A stretch of DNA of 51,550 bases, taken from the NCBI GenBank assembly GCA_019113345.1, contig DXHQ01000086.1, positions 1 to 51,550 of the forward strand, read 5' to 3'. Numbering within the stretch: position 1 is the first letter of the stretch; every line of letters starts with the position of its first letter. Below are positions 6,941-14,641 of the stretch, piece after piece. The position numbers and the translations under genes are program-made. Source of the DNA: Candidatus Faecalibacterium intestinigallinarum (lineage in GTDB: Bacteria > Bacillota > Clostridia > Oscillospirales > Ruminococcaceae). The notes beneath the pieces are model-generated. The model was not told where the DNA came from. It searched no databases and saw only the letters and a list, made by a program, of their open reading frames with translations.

Positions 6941-8761
6941 TTACAGGCTGCCGTCCGCGCTGCCGGCGGCGTCGCCGGTCTGCTGGGTGTAGAGGACCAT
7001 CAGGTGGCTGGCGCTGGCTTCCAGGGTCTCCTTGGCGGCGCGGAGGGCGGATTCTTCGCTCTCGTTCATCTTTTCGGGGTGGTCCCTGCGGATGCAGCGG
7101 CGGAGGTTGGCCAGGTCGGTCTTGACCCGGTTCTTTTCGTCCCGGTCGATCTCCTTTTTGCACTTGGAAAGGGCCTCGTCCACCTTGTAGGCCAGAATCT
7201 CGGCCTGGTTGTGCAGCTCGAGCCGGCCCTTGCGGCGGCTGTCCTCGGCCTCGTAGGCGGCCGCGTCGGCCATGGCCCGCTGAATCTCGCTCTCCGAGAG
7301 GTTGGTGGAGCCGGTGATGGTGATGTTCTGCTCCCGGCCGGTGGCCAGGTCCTTGGCCGAGACCTTGACCACCCCGTTGACGTCGATGTCGAAGGTGACC
7401 TCGATCTGGGGCTTGGAGGAAAAGCCGGCCCGGATGCCGCCCAGCTTGAACTTGCCCAGGGACTTGTTGTCCCGGGCGAAGCGGCGCTCGCCCTGCAATA
7501 CGTTGATCTCCACCGAGGTCTGCATGGGGCGGGCGGTGGTGAAGATCTGGCTCTTGCGGGTGGGGATCATGCTGTTGCGGGTGATGAGGGGGGTGGCGAC
7601 GCCGCCCAGCGTCTCGATGGAGAGGGTGAGCGGGGTGACGTCCATCAAAACCAGGCCCTGGGCCGCCGCGCCGGTGGCGCCGGCCAGCTTGCCGCCGCCC
7701 TGCAGCAGCCCGCCCTGGATGGCTGCGCCCATGGCCACGCACTCGTCGGGGTTGAGGGTGTGGCTGGGCTCTTTGCCCAGAATCTCCCGGACCTGGCGGG
7801 CTACCGCCGGCATCCGGGTGCTGCCGCCCACCAGAAGCACCCGCCCGAGGTCGGCGGGGGCAAGGCCGGCGTCCCGCAGGGCGTTCTGCACCGGGTCGAC
7901 GGTGCGGGCCAGCAGGTCGCCGGTCATCATCTCAAACTGGGGACGGGTCAGGGTGGTGTCGATGTGATGGGGGCCGTCTTTGCCGACGGCGATGAAGGGC
8001 AGGTTGATGGCCGCCGAGGGGGCGCTGGAAAGCTCTTTCTTGGCCTTTTCGGCCTCCTCCTTCAGCCGGCCCATGGCGGCGGGGTCTTTGGAGAGGTCGA
8101 TGCGGTCGGTGCGCTTGAACTCCTGCACCAGCCAGTCGACGATGCGGCCGTCAAAGTCGTCGCCGCCCAGGTTGGTGTCGCCGCCGGTGGCCAGCACCGT
8201 GAAGGTGCCGTCCTCGATCTCGATGATGGAGACGTCGAAGGTGCCGCCGCCCAGATCGTAGACCAGAATCTTCTGGGGGGCCTCGTTGTCCAGGCCGTAG
8301 GCCACCGCGGCGGCCGTCGGCTCGTTGATGATGCGCAGCACGTTCAGCCCGGCGATGCGGCCGGCGTCCTGGGTGGCCTTGCGCTGGCTGTCGTCAAAGT
8401 AGGCGGGGACGGTGATGACCGCCTCGGTCACCTTTTCGCCCAGGTAGCTCTCGGCGTCGCGGCGCAGCTTGGACAGGATCATGGCGCTGATCTCCTGGGG
8501 GGTCAGGTCCTTGCCGTCGATGCGCACCCGGTAGTCGCTGCCCATCCGCCGCTTGATGCTGGATACGGTGCGCCCGGCGTTGGCGGCCAGCTGCCGCTTG
8601 GCCGCGCCGCCCACCAGACGCTCGCCGTCCCTGGTAAAGGCCACCACCGAGGGGGTGGTGCGCTCGCCTTCGGCGTTGGTGATGACCACCGGCTTGCCCC
8701 CTTCCACCACCGCCACACAGGAGTTGGTGGTGCCAAGGTCGATCCCGATCACTTTGCCCAT
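6941..8761 (-). CDS. dnaK: Hsp70 family chaperone (DnaK)
   Basis: 606 residues, close to the DnaK norm. Residues 1-370 are the actin-like ATPase ([59 protein letters not shown]). The substrate-binding domain follows with [14 protein letters not shown] and a helical lid to the end. The stretch before it ([14 protein letters not shown]) differs from the usual acidic linker. There is no grpE, dnaJ or hrcA nearby and no CIRCE operator upstream. The gene lies 62 bases after a gene for an SseB/Sel1-repeat protein and before the micropeptide. This suggests a second, specialised DnaK and not the main heat-shock copy, though that is an inference. Confidence 0.93.
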   Translation of the reverse strand: MGKVIGIDLGTTNSCVAVVEGGKPVVITNAEGERTTPSVVAFTRDGERLVGGAAKRQLAANAGRTVSSIKRRMGSDYRVRIDGKDLTPQEISAMILSKLRRDAESYLGEKVTEAVITVPAYFDDSQRKATQDAGRIAGLNVLRIINEPTAAAVAYGLDNEAPQKILVYDLGGGTFDVSIIEIEDGTFTVLATGGDTNLGGDDFDGRIVDWLVQEFKRTDRIDLSKDPAAMGRLKEEAEKAKKELSSAPSAAINLPFIAVGKDGPHHIDTTLTRPQFEMMTGDLLARTVDPVQNALRDAGLAPADLGRVLLVGGSTRMPAVARQVREILGKEPSHTLNPDECVAMGAAIQGGLLQGGGKLAGATGAAAQGLVLMDVTPLTLSIETLGGVATPLITRNSMIPTRKSQIFTTARPMQTSVEINVLQGERRFARDNKSLGKFKLGGIRAGFSSKPQIEVTFDIDVNGVVKVSAKDLATGREQNITITGSTNLSESEIQRAMADAAAYEAEDSRRKGRLELHNQAEILAYKVDEALSKCKKEIDRDEKNRVKTDLANLRRCIRRDHPEKMNESEESALRAAKETLEASASHLMVLYTQQTGDAAGSADGSL

Positions 8762-8823
8762 AGTAGAAATCCTCTCTTTTCCTCAGTTTCCCCTTTATTG
8801 TACCGTGCAAACATGTCGCTTTT

Positions 8824-9984
8824 TCAGCTGAAATGTAAAGATTCTGTGTTCAGCTGGGCGGAGAGCTTTCTGAGCGATTCCCGCACGGTCTCGGCGCCGT
8901 CGTAGGCGGCCAGGGCGCAGTCGGCCAGGTCGGCGGCGGCCCGCAGCATCTCGTGCCGGGCGTCGGGGTCGCCGGTCTCCTGCCAGAGCAGCCGCAGCCC
9001 CTGCACCGCCTCGGCCAGCAGCCGGGCGGCCCGCTCGAGGTCGATGCCGCGGGCCTCGTACTGGGCCTGCCGCAGGCAGATCAGCGGCCAGGTGGTGATG
9101 TCCATCTCGGTCTCGGCCAGGGCGGCGGCCCGGCGGTAGGCCATCAGGGCGCGGCCGGGGTCGCCGGGGGTGCGGGCGGTGCCGGCGGCGTACCGGTCCC
9201 CGATGGCGACGGCGGCCGGGATATCCCCGGCGGCGGCCGCCTTCTTCCACAGGGAGAGGGCGCGGCGGCGGTCTTTGGCGATGCCGCGGCCGGCGTCGCA
9301 GCAGCCGGCCAGACGGCGCATCCCCTCGGGGCAGCCCTTGTCGGCCGAAGCGGCAAACCAGCCGGCGGCGTTCTCCCACAGGCCCAGGGAGGCGGCCTGG
9401 ACGCCCTTTTTGGCCTCCTCCTCGCCGGGGGCGGGGTCGGGCCCATGGGAATAGAGCAGCCCCCGCAAAAGCCCCTTGTCCAGGGTGGCCGACCGGCCCC
9501 AGGGGTTGATGACCAGGGCGGTGAGGTCGGTGCGGTCCAGCGCCTGGCGCATCACCTGCTCCAGCGGCAGCTCGGCCATGGGCAGGCCCAGGGTGGCGGG
9601 GCTGCCGTCGGCCTCCTCGGTCCGGGTAAAGACGGGCAGGACCCGATACCCCTTGGGGGCAGACAGGGTCCAGAGGGACAGGTCCGCCGCCTTTTCGGCC
9701 GGGATGGGGCTGGAAGCCCAGCTGAACTGTCCCTGGCTGCCCTCGGGGGTCAGCTGGACCGGCGCCAGGACCCGCGTTTCCATCTGCAAGGCGTAGTTCA
9801 GCGCCTTGATGAGGCCCCAGAAGCGGTCCTCCCGGTCTTTGTCGCCGGCCTGGTAGAGCCGCTCGACGGCCAGTTCCACCGCCGGGCAGCCGGTAAAGAG
9901 CGGCCCGTACCGCAGGTCCCCTGTCGGGGGTCTTTTTCGTTTTTTGACCGGCCGGTACCGGATGTGCTTGTTCCCGTTTGACAT
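8824..9984 (-). CDS. SseB-like domain protein with Sel1-type repeats
   Basis: 386 residues; AAGGAGGG precedes the ATG. Basic N-terminus (RYRPVKKRKRPP). Residues about 45-175 resemble an SseB N-terminal domain: the LAPV core strand, VLPVFTRTEEA and the terminal ALVINPWG. From about residue 205 there are alanine-rich helical pairs with Sel1-repeat spacing (ENAAGWFAASADKGCPEG, SLWKKAAAAGDIPAAVAIG, ALMAYRRAAALAE). No signal peptide or membrane helix. It is the first gene of the operon with dnaK, so it may be a client adaptor or regulator; no function is proven. The SseB assignment is from motif recall only. Confidence 0.65.
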   Translation of the reverse strand: MSNGNKHIRYRPVKKRKRPPTGDLRYGPLFTGCPAVELAVERLYQAGDKDREDRFWGLIKALNYALQMETRVLAPVQLTPEGSQGQFSWASSPIPAEKAADLSLWTLSAPKGYRVLPVFTRTEEADGSPATLGLPMAELPLEQVMRQALDRTDLTALVINPWGRSATLDKGLLRGLLYSHGPDPAPGEEEAKKGVQAASLGLWENAAGWFAASADKGCPEGMRRLAGCCDAGRGIAKDRRRALSLWKKAAAAGDIPAAVAIGDRYAAGTARTPGDPGRALMAYRRAAALAETEMDITTWPLICLRQAQYEARGIDLERAARLLAEAVQGLRLLWQETGDPDARHEMLRAAADLADCALAAYDGAETVRESLRKLSAQLNTESLHFS

Positions 9985-10007
9985 GGCTCGCCCTCCTTGC
10001 TGCTACC

Positions 10008-10036
10008 AGTATAGCAGGATTTTCGCCGTTTCTCAA
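10008..10036 (-). promoter_or_regulatory. Sigma-A promoter of the SseB/Sel1-dnaK operon
   Basis: On the minus strand: TTGAGA (10031-10036), 17-base spacer, TATACT (10008-10013). It is back-to-back with the promoter of the ABC exporter on the other strand. No CIRCE inverted repeat is present. Confidence 0.75.
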
Positions 10037-10054
10037 CAGGGGACGGGTTTTCGT

Positions 10055-10084
10055 CTGGCAATTTTGCCCGCGGCGCGGTATAAT
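10055..10084 (+). promoter_or_regulatory. Promoter of the heterodimeric ABC exporter operon
   Basis: CTGGCA at 10055-10060, 18-base spacer, consensus TATAAT at 10079-10084. The weak -35 element suggests possible dependence on an activator or modest strength. Confidence 0.65.
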
Positions 10085-10118
10085 AAGGGGTAGATTGCAA
10101 AAAAGGAGCGGTTTGTAT

Positions 10119-11876
10119 TTGAAACAGATGCTGCGTTATCTCAACGGCTACAAAAAGGAGAGCGTCATTGCGCCGCTGTTCAAGATGCTGGAGGCCTACT
10201 TTGACCTGCTGGTGCCTCTGGTGATGGCCGACATCGTCAATGTGGGCATCGCCGCGGGGGACGGCCGGTATATCCTGACCCGGTGCGCCCTGCTGCTGGC
10301 GCTGGCCCTGGTGGGGCTGGGGTGCAGCGTGACGGCGCAGTACTTTTCGGCCAAGGCGGCGGTGGGCTACGCCACCGCGCTGCGGCACGCGCTGTTCGCC
10401 CACATCCAGTCCCTCGGCTTTTCCGAGATGGACACCATCGGCACCTCCACCCTCATCACCCGGATGACCAGCGACGTCAACCTGGTGCAGGGCGGGCTGA
10501 ATATGTTCCTGCGGCTGTTTCTGCGCAGCCCCTTTGTGGTGGTGGGCGCCATGGTCTGCGCCTTTACCGTCAATTTCAAGGCCGCGCTGATCTTTGTGGT
10601 GACCATCCCGGCCTTGTCGGTGGTGGTGTTCAGCATCATGGCGGTGACCTCCCCCCTCTACCGGCAGGTGCAGGGCAGGCTGGACCGGGTGCTGGGGCTG
10701 ACCCGCGAGAACCTGACCGGCGTGCGGGTGGTGCGGGCCTTTGGCAAGGAGGCCAGCGAGGCCGGGCGGTTTGAGGAAGCCAACGGCCTTTTGACCCGCT
10801 TGCAGCTGAAGGTCGGGCACCTGTCGGCCCTGTCCAACCCCCTGACCTACGTCCTCATCAACCTGGCCATCGTGGCCCTGCTGTGGACCGGCGCGATCGA
10901 GATCAACCTGGGCAGCATGGCCTCGGGCGACCTGATCGCTCTGGTCAACTATATGAACCAGATTCTGGTCGAGCTGGTCAAGCTGGCCAATCTCATCGTC
11001 CAGATCAGCAAGGCATGGGCCAGCGCCGGACGGGTGCAGGCGGTGCTGGCCACAAAGCCGGGGATGACCTTCCCGGCGGCGGTGACCGGCAGGGCCGACG
11101 AGCGGAAAGCCGGCCAGGCCGTCCGCTTTGACCATGTGGGCCTGACCTACGCCGGGGCGGGCGCGCCCAGCCTGACCGGCATCACCTTCACCGCCCGGCA
11201 GGGGGAGACCATCGGGGTGATCGGCGGCACCGGCTCTGGCAAGTCCAGCCTGGTCAGCCTCATCCCCCGCTTCTACGACGCCACCGAGGGGACGGTGGAG
11301 CTGTTCGGCCGGCCGGCGGCCGACTGGCCGCGGGAGATGGTGCGCGGGAGGGTGGGCATCGTGATGCAGAAGGCCCAGCTCTTCACCGGCACCATCCGTT
11401 CCAACCTCCTCTGGGGCAACCGCGAGGCCACCGACGCCGAGCTCTGGGCCGCCCTCGAGACGGCGCAGGCCGCCGGCTTTGTGCGGGAAAAGCCCCTCGG
11501 CCTGGACGAGCCGGTGGAGCAGGGCGGGCAGAACTTTTCGGGCGGGCAGCGCCAGCGCCTGACCATCGCCCGGGCCCTGGTGGCAAAACCCGACATCCTG
11601 ATTTTGGACGACAGCGCCAGCGCCCTGGACTTTGCCACCGACGCGGCCCTGCGCAAGGCCATTGCGGCATTGCCGGGGGAGATGACCGTCTTTATCGTCA
11701 GCCAGCGGGCGGCCAGCCTGCAGCACGCCGACCGGATCATCGTGCTGGACGACGGGCACATGGTGGGCTGCGGCAGCCATCGGGAGCTGCTGGCCCGCTG
11801 CCCGGTCTACCAGGAAATCTACGCCAGCCAGTTCAAAAAGCCGTCCGAACTTGCGAAAGGGGGTGCGCCGGCATGA
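10119..11876 (+). CDS. ABC exporter half-transporter with degenerate Walker B (heterodimer partner 1)
   Basis: 585 residues from the TTG at 10119, chosen for AAAAGGAG ten bases upstream and the typical start KQMLRYLNGYKKES; no ATG with an RBS lies earlier. A six-helix membrane domain (about 15-310) is followed by an ATPase domain with Walker A GGTGSGKSS (about 370) and signature FSGGQRQR. Walker B is ILILDDSASALD, so the catalytic Glu is Asp. The switch residue after FIVS is Gln (SQRAAS) instead of His. These changes mark the degenerate-site subunit of heterodimeric exporters. The start of the next gene overlaps the stop in ATGA. Confidence 0.9.
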   Translation: MKQMLRYLNGYKKESVIAPLFKMLEAYFDLLVPLVMADIVNVGIAAGDGRYILTRCALLLALALVGLGCSVTAQYFSAKAAVGYATALRHALFAHIQSLGFSEMDTIGTSTLITRMTSDVNLVQGGLNMFLRLFLRSPFVVVGAMVCAFTVNFKAALIFVVTIPALSVVVFSIMAVTSPLYRQVQGRLDRVLGLTRENLTGVRVVRAFGKEASEAGRFEEANGLLTRLQLKVGHLSALSNPLTYVLINLAIVALLWTGAIEINLGSMASGDLIALVNYMNQILVELVKLANLIVQISKAWASAGRVQAVLATKPGMTFPAAVTGRADERKAGQAVRFDHVGLTYAGAGAPSLTGITFTARQGETIGVIGGTGSGKSSLVSLIPRFYDATEGTVELFGRPAADWPREMVRGRVGIVMQKAQLFTGTIRSNLLWGNREATDAELWAALETAQAAGFVREKPLGLDEPVEQGGQNFSGGQRQRLTIARALVAKPDILILDDSASALDFATDAALRKAIAALPGEMTVFIVSQRAASLQHADRIIVLDDGHMVGCGSHRELLARCPVYQEIYASQFKKPSELAKGGAPA

Positions 11877-13642
11877 GCAAGACCAAAAAAAGCCCCCTGG
11901 GCGCGGCCGAGAGCCGCGCGGCCCTGCGCCGGGTGCTGGCCTACATCCGGCCCTACCGCTTTTATGTGGCGGCCAGCCTGCTGGTGGCGGCGGGCAGCGT
12001 GGCGGCCCAGCTGTATATCCCGCTGCTGTGCGGCGACGCCATCGACCTGATGCTGGGCCCCGGCCAGGTGGACCGGGAGGGGGTGCTGGGCATCATCCTG
12101 GCCATCCTGGCGGTGATGGCGCTGGCCGCCTTCGCCCAGTGGGTGCTCAGCGTCTGCAACAACAAGATCACCTTCTCGGTCACCCGGGACCTGCGCAACG
12201 ACGCCATCCACAAGATCGAGGCCCTGCCCCTCTCCTACCTCGACAGCCACCCCGCCGGGGACATCGTCAGCCGGATGGTGGCCGACGTGGACACCTTTGC
12301 CGACGGGCTGCTGATGGGCTTCACCCAGCTGTTCACCGGCCTGCTGACCATTCTGGGCACCCTCCTCTTTATGTTCCGGGAGAACGTGCTGATCTCCCTG
12401 GTGGTGGTGCTCATCACCCCGCTCAGCCTGGTGGTGGCGGGGTTCATCTCGGGCCACTCCTACGGGTACTTCCACCGGCAGAGCGCGGTCCGCGGCGAGC
12501 AGACCGCCCTGGTCAACGAGATGATCGAGGGGCAGAAGGTGGTGCAGGCCTTCGGCCACGAGGGCGAGAGCCTGGCCGCCTTTGACGAGGTGAACGAGCG
12601 GCTGGCCGCAGTCAGCCTCAAGGCCACCTTCTTTTCCAGCCTGACTAACCCCGCCACCCGCTTTGTCAACAATATCGTCTACGCCGGCGTGGGGCTGGTG
12701 GGCGCCTTTTACGCGGCGGCCGGCGGCATCACCATCGGCCAGCTGAGCGTCTTTTTGAGCTACGCCAACCAGTACGCCAAGCCCTTCAACGAGATTTCGG
12801 GGGTGGTGACCGAGCTGCAGAACGCCCTGGCCTGCGCGGCGCGGGTGTTCGCCCTGCTGGACGCCGAGGACCAGCCCCCCGAAGCGCCAAACGCCGTCGT
12901 GCTGCGGCCCGACGGGCATGTCAGCCTGACCGACGTCTCCTTCCGCTACCTGCCCGACCGGCCGCTGATCGAGCACTTCAATCTGGACGTCCGGCCCGGC
13001 CAGCGGGTGGCCATCGTGGGGCCCACCGGCTGCGGCAAGACCACCCTCATCAACCTTTTGATGCGCTTTTACGACGTGGACGGCGGCCGCATCGAGGTGG
13101 CCGGCGCCGACATCCGCGGCGCCACCCGGGCCTCCCTGCGGGGCAGCTACGGCATGGTCCTGCAGGACACCTGGCTGCGGGCCGGCACGGTGGCCGAGAA
13201 CATCGCCTACGGCAGGCCGGACGCCGGGCGCGAAGAGATCGTGGCGGCGGCCAAAGCCGCCCACGCCGACAGCTTCATCCGCCGGCTGCCGGCCGGGTAC
13301 GACACCGTCCTGGCCGAAAACGGCGGCAACATCAGCCAGGGCCAAAAGCAGCTGCTGTGCATCGCGCGGGTGATGCTCTGCCTGCCGCCCATGCTGATCT
13401 TGGACGAGGCCACCAGCTCCATCGACACCCGCACCGAGGTGCGCATCCAGAAGGCCTTTGCCAAGATGATGGAGGGCCGCACCAGCTTCATCGTGGCCCA
13501 CCGCCTGTCCACCATCCGGGAAGCCGACGTCATCCTGGTGATGCGGGACGGCAAGATCGTCGAGCAGGGCACCCACGACGCGCTCCTGGCCCAGGGCGGC
13601 TTTTACGCCAAGTTGTACAACAGCCAGTTTGAAAAGACATGA
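11873..13642 (+). CDS. ABC exporter half-transporter with catalytic Walker B (heterodimer partner 2)
   Basis: 589 residues. Transmembrane domain about 20-320, then ATPase domain with Walker A GPTGCGKTT (about 383), non-canonical signature ISQGQKQ and intact Walker B MLILDEATSSID with catalytic Glu, switch His in VAHRLST. The intact Glu here would pair with the canonical FSGGQ signature of partner 1, giving one competent ATP site; the other site is degenerate. This is the BmrC/BmrD or TM287/288 arrangement, usually drug or lipid export. Substrate unknown. Confidence 0.92.
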   Translation: MSKTKKSPLGAAESRAALRRVLAYIRPYRFYVAASLLVAAGSVAAQLYIPLLCGDAIDLMLGPGQVDREGVLGIILAILAVMALAAFAQWVLSVCNNKITFSVTRDLRNDAIHKIEALPLSYLDSHPAGDIVSRMVADVDTFADGLLMGFTQLFTGLLTILGTLLFMFRENVLISLVVVLITPLSLVVAGFISGHSYGYFHRQSAVRGEQTALVNEMIEGQKVVQAFGHEGESLAAFDEVNERLAAVSLKATFFSSLTNPATRFVNNIVYAGVGLVGAFYAAAGGITIGQLSVFLSYANQYAKPFNEISGVVTELQNALACAARVFALLDAEDQPPEAPNAVVLRPDGHVSLTDVSFRYLPDRPLIEHFNLDVRPGQRVAIVGPTGCGKTTLINLLMRFYDVDGGRIEVAGADIRGATRASLRGSYGMVLQDTWLRAGTVAENIAYGRPDAGREEIVAAAKAAHADSFIRRLPAGYDTVLAENGGNISQGQKQLLCIARVMLCLPPMLILDEATSSIDTRTEVRIQKAFAKMMEGRTSFIVAHRLSTIREADVILVMRDGKIVEQGTHDALLAQGGFYAKLYNSQFEKT

Positions 13643-13681
13643 CAAGCAAAGCCCCCGTCCGTTTGGGCGGGGGCCTTGTCA
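13641..13681 (+). terminator. Terminator of the ABC exporter operon
   Basis: GACAAG ... GCCCCCGTCC-gttt-GGGCGGGGGC ... CTTGTC, then ATTTGT. The stem is long and near-perfect but the T tract is poor. Its right arm overlaps the -35 element of the toxin promoter. Confidence 0.7.
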
Positions 13682-13704
13682 TTTGTCTGCGGATATGGTA
13701 TTCT
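13676..13704 (+). promoter_or_regulatory. Promoter of the holin-like toxin gene
   Basis: TTGTCA (13676-13681), 17-base spacer, TATTCT (13699-13704). It would give a leader of about 105 bases. That leader contains the strong hairpin GGTCAGG ... CCTGACC (about 13764-13788) just before the RBS, as expected for a toxin mRNA under translational control. Confidence 0.55.
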
Positions 13705-13814
13705 TTTGTTGGGTGCTGCCGATAAACGGCAAGCGGTTGCTCCCTCTGGCCCGACTTTGTGCGGTCAGGGGCGCTTCTTTGTTCTCCTGACCGTATGGGA
13801 AAGGAGGACTGGCA

Positions 13815-13916
13815 ATGGTTACATACTCTGATCTGATCCAGATGGGTATTTTAATCGTTACTGTTATTGACGTAGTCCTCCGACTGATCGAAGCCGAGAG
13901 GAACCGTAAACAATAA
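13815..13916 (+). CDS. Holin-like toxin peptide of a type I toxin-antitoxin locus
   Basis: 33 residues starting MVTYSDLIQMGILIV, with RBS AAAGGAGG eight bases before the ATG. One hydrophobic helix (about 8-24) is followed by a charged, basic tail (EAERNRKQ). The MVTYSDLIQ start is that of the small putative holin-like toxin family found in Firmicutes. Its 3' end overlaps a convergent antisense transcription unit with a consensus promoter (14015-14043) and terminator, the architecture of TxpA/RatA-type systems. GC content is clearly lower than in the neighbouring genes. Toxicity is predicted, not shown. Confidence 0.8.
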   Translation: MVTYSDLIQMGILIVTVIDVVLRLIEAERNRKQ

Positions 13917-14008
13917 AAAGAAGTAACCGCCCTGTCTAGCCCACACGTGCGGTTACTTCTCTAACCGGACCAGGGTGACTACCGTTTGTCCGGCAGTACC
14001 CTTTCTCT
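13914..14008 (-). ncRNA. Antisense RNA antitoxin (RatA-like) opposite the toxin 3' end
   Basis: Transcription from the minus-strand promoter at 14015-14043 would start near 14008 and run to the hairpin AGAAGTAACCGC ... GCGGTTACTTCT (arms 13949-13960 and 13919-13930). On this strand that hairpin is followed by TTTTAT. The RNA would be about 95 nt and complementary to the toxin mRNA from its stop codon into the 3' UTR. The same palindrome has no T tract on the plus strand, so the terminator is built for the antisense RNA. Confidence 0.72.
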
Positions 14009-14014
14009 ATGTCT

Positions 14015-14043
14015 ATTATACTCCGGCTGTGCCGGGTTGTCAA
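14015..14043 (-). promoter_or_regulatory. Consensus sigma-A promoter of the antisense RNA
   Basis: Exact TTGACA (14038-14043), 17-base spacer, exact TATAAT (14015-14020) on the minus strand. It matches the consensus at all twelve positions, as expected for an antitoxin that must outnumber its toxin mRNA. Confidence 0.9.
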
Positions 14044-14060
14044 CGTCTGCTGCCGCTGCC

Positions 14061-14105
14061 AAACCCTCCGAAAACTCCAAACCCTCCGAAAACGCCGAAA
14101 ACTCC
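14061..14105 (+). repeat. Short tandem repeat, 18-base unit
   Basis: Two and a half units of AAACCCTCCGAAAACTCC: 14061-14078, 14079-14096 with one change (CTCC to CGCC), then GAAAACTCC at 14097-14105. The last part runs into the inverted-repeat element at 14086, so it may have grown from that element's end. Confidence 0.7.
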
Positions 14106-14172
14106 AATCTTATACACCCCTTCCGGCCCGGAGGGGGTGTAACTTTTTGGAGAAATTGGAGTTTTTGGCAGG
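14086..14172 (+). repeat. 87-bp inverted-repeat element C, left copy
   Basis: It is identical to the reverse complement of 16154-16240 except for one base, so the two copies bracket the GntR/ABC cassette. The element is itself a nested palindrome: the outer arms are GCCGAAAACTCCAA and TTGGAGTTTTTGGC, and the inner hairpin is TACACCCCTTCCGG-cc-CGGAGGGGGTGTA. The promoter of the cassette begins 19 bases inside this copy. Confidence 0.9.
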
Positions 14173-14190
14173 GTTTGCAGGGGAAGGCCC

Positions 14191-14219
14191 TTGACAGAGC
14201 TGTGCTTACCGTGTATAAT
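14191..14219 (+). promoter_or_regulatory. Consensus promoter and candidate GntR operator
   Basis: TTGACA (14191-14196), 17-base spacer, TATAAT (14214-14219), an exact consensus promoter. Inverted half-sites GTGTA (14211-14215) and TACAC (14236-14240) cover the -10 element and the start site, and TGTGCTT/AAGTACA lie within. This is where a YtrA-type repressor encoded by the first gene would bind to autoregulate the operon; the operator is inferred. Confidence 0.8.
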
Positions 14220-14263
14220 GTGCTTAGTCAACAAGTACACTACAGCACAAAGGAGGGACGCCG

Positions 14264-14638
14264 TTGGAGATCATCATCAGCTCAAACAGCGGCAAGCCGA
14301 TCTATGAGCAGATCACCAGCCAGATCAAGGCCATGATCATGTCCGGCGAGCTCAAGACCGGCGACGCTATCCCGTCCATGCGGGCGCTGGCCAAGGCCAT
14401 CCATGTCAGCGTCATTACGGTCCAGAAAGCCTACGAGGACCTGCAGCGGGACGGCTTTATCGAGACGACGGTGGGCCGGGGCAGCTTTGTCTCGGCCCGG
14501 AACAAGGACTTCTACCAGGAGGAGCAGCAGCGCCAGGCCGAGGCGCATCTGCAGGCCGCCGCCGAGATCGCGCGGGCCGCCGGCATCCCGCTTGCGGCCC
14601 TGGTCGACGTCCTGACCCTGTTTTACGAGGAGGAATAA
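14264..14638 (+). CDS. GntR-family transcriptional regulator, YtrA type
   Basis: 124 residues from the TTG at 14264 with AGGAGGG seven bases upstream. The winged helix is at about 10-76: KPIYEQITSQIKAMIMSG, LKTGDAIPSMRALAKAI, VSVITVQKAYEDLQRDG, then FIETTVGRGSFV. A short C-terminal helical dimerisation tail takes the place of an effector domain, which is the YtrA subfamily. YtrA-type repressors usually govern the ABC transporter genes next to them, as here: ATPase and permease genes follow within four bases and by overlap. Confidence 0.92.
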   Translation: MEIIISSNSGKPIYEQITSQIKAMIMSGELKTGDAIPSMRALAKAIHVSVITVQKAYEDLQRDGFIETTVGRGSFVSARNKDFYQEEQQRQAEAHLQAAAEIARAAGIPLAALVDVLTLFYEEE

Positions 14639-14641
14639 AGC

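Noticed and set aside
8762-8823. CIRCE or a separate heat-shock promoter before dnaK
   Set aside because: No TTAGCACTC inverted repeat. A TACAAT at about 8799 on the minus strand lacks a convincing -35 element.
6908-8905. Plus-strand frame of about 660 codons opposite dnaK
   Set aside because: Shadow of dnaK. The product has no recognisable domain.
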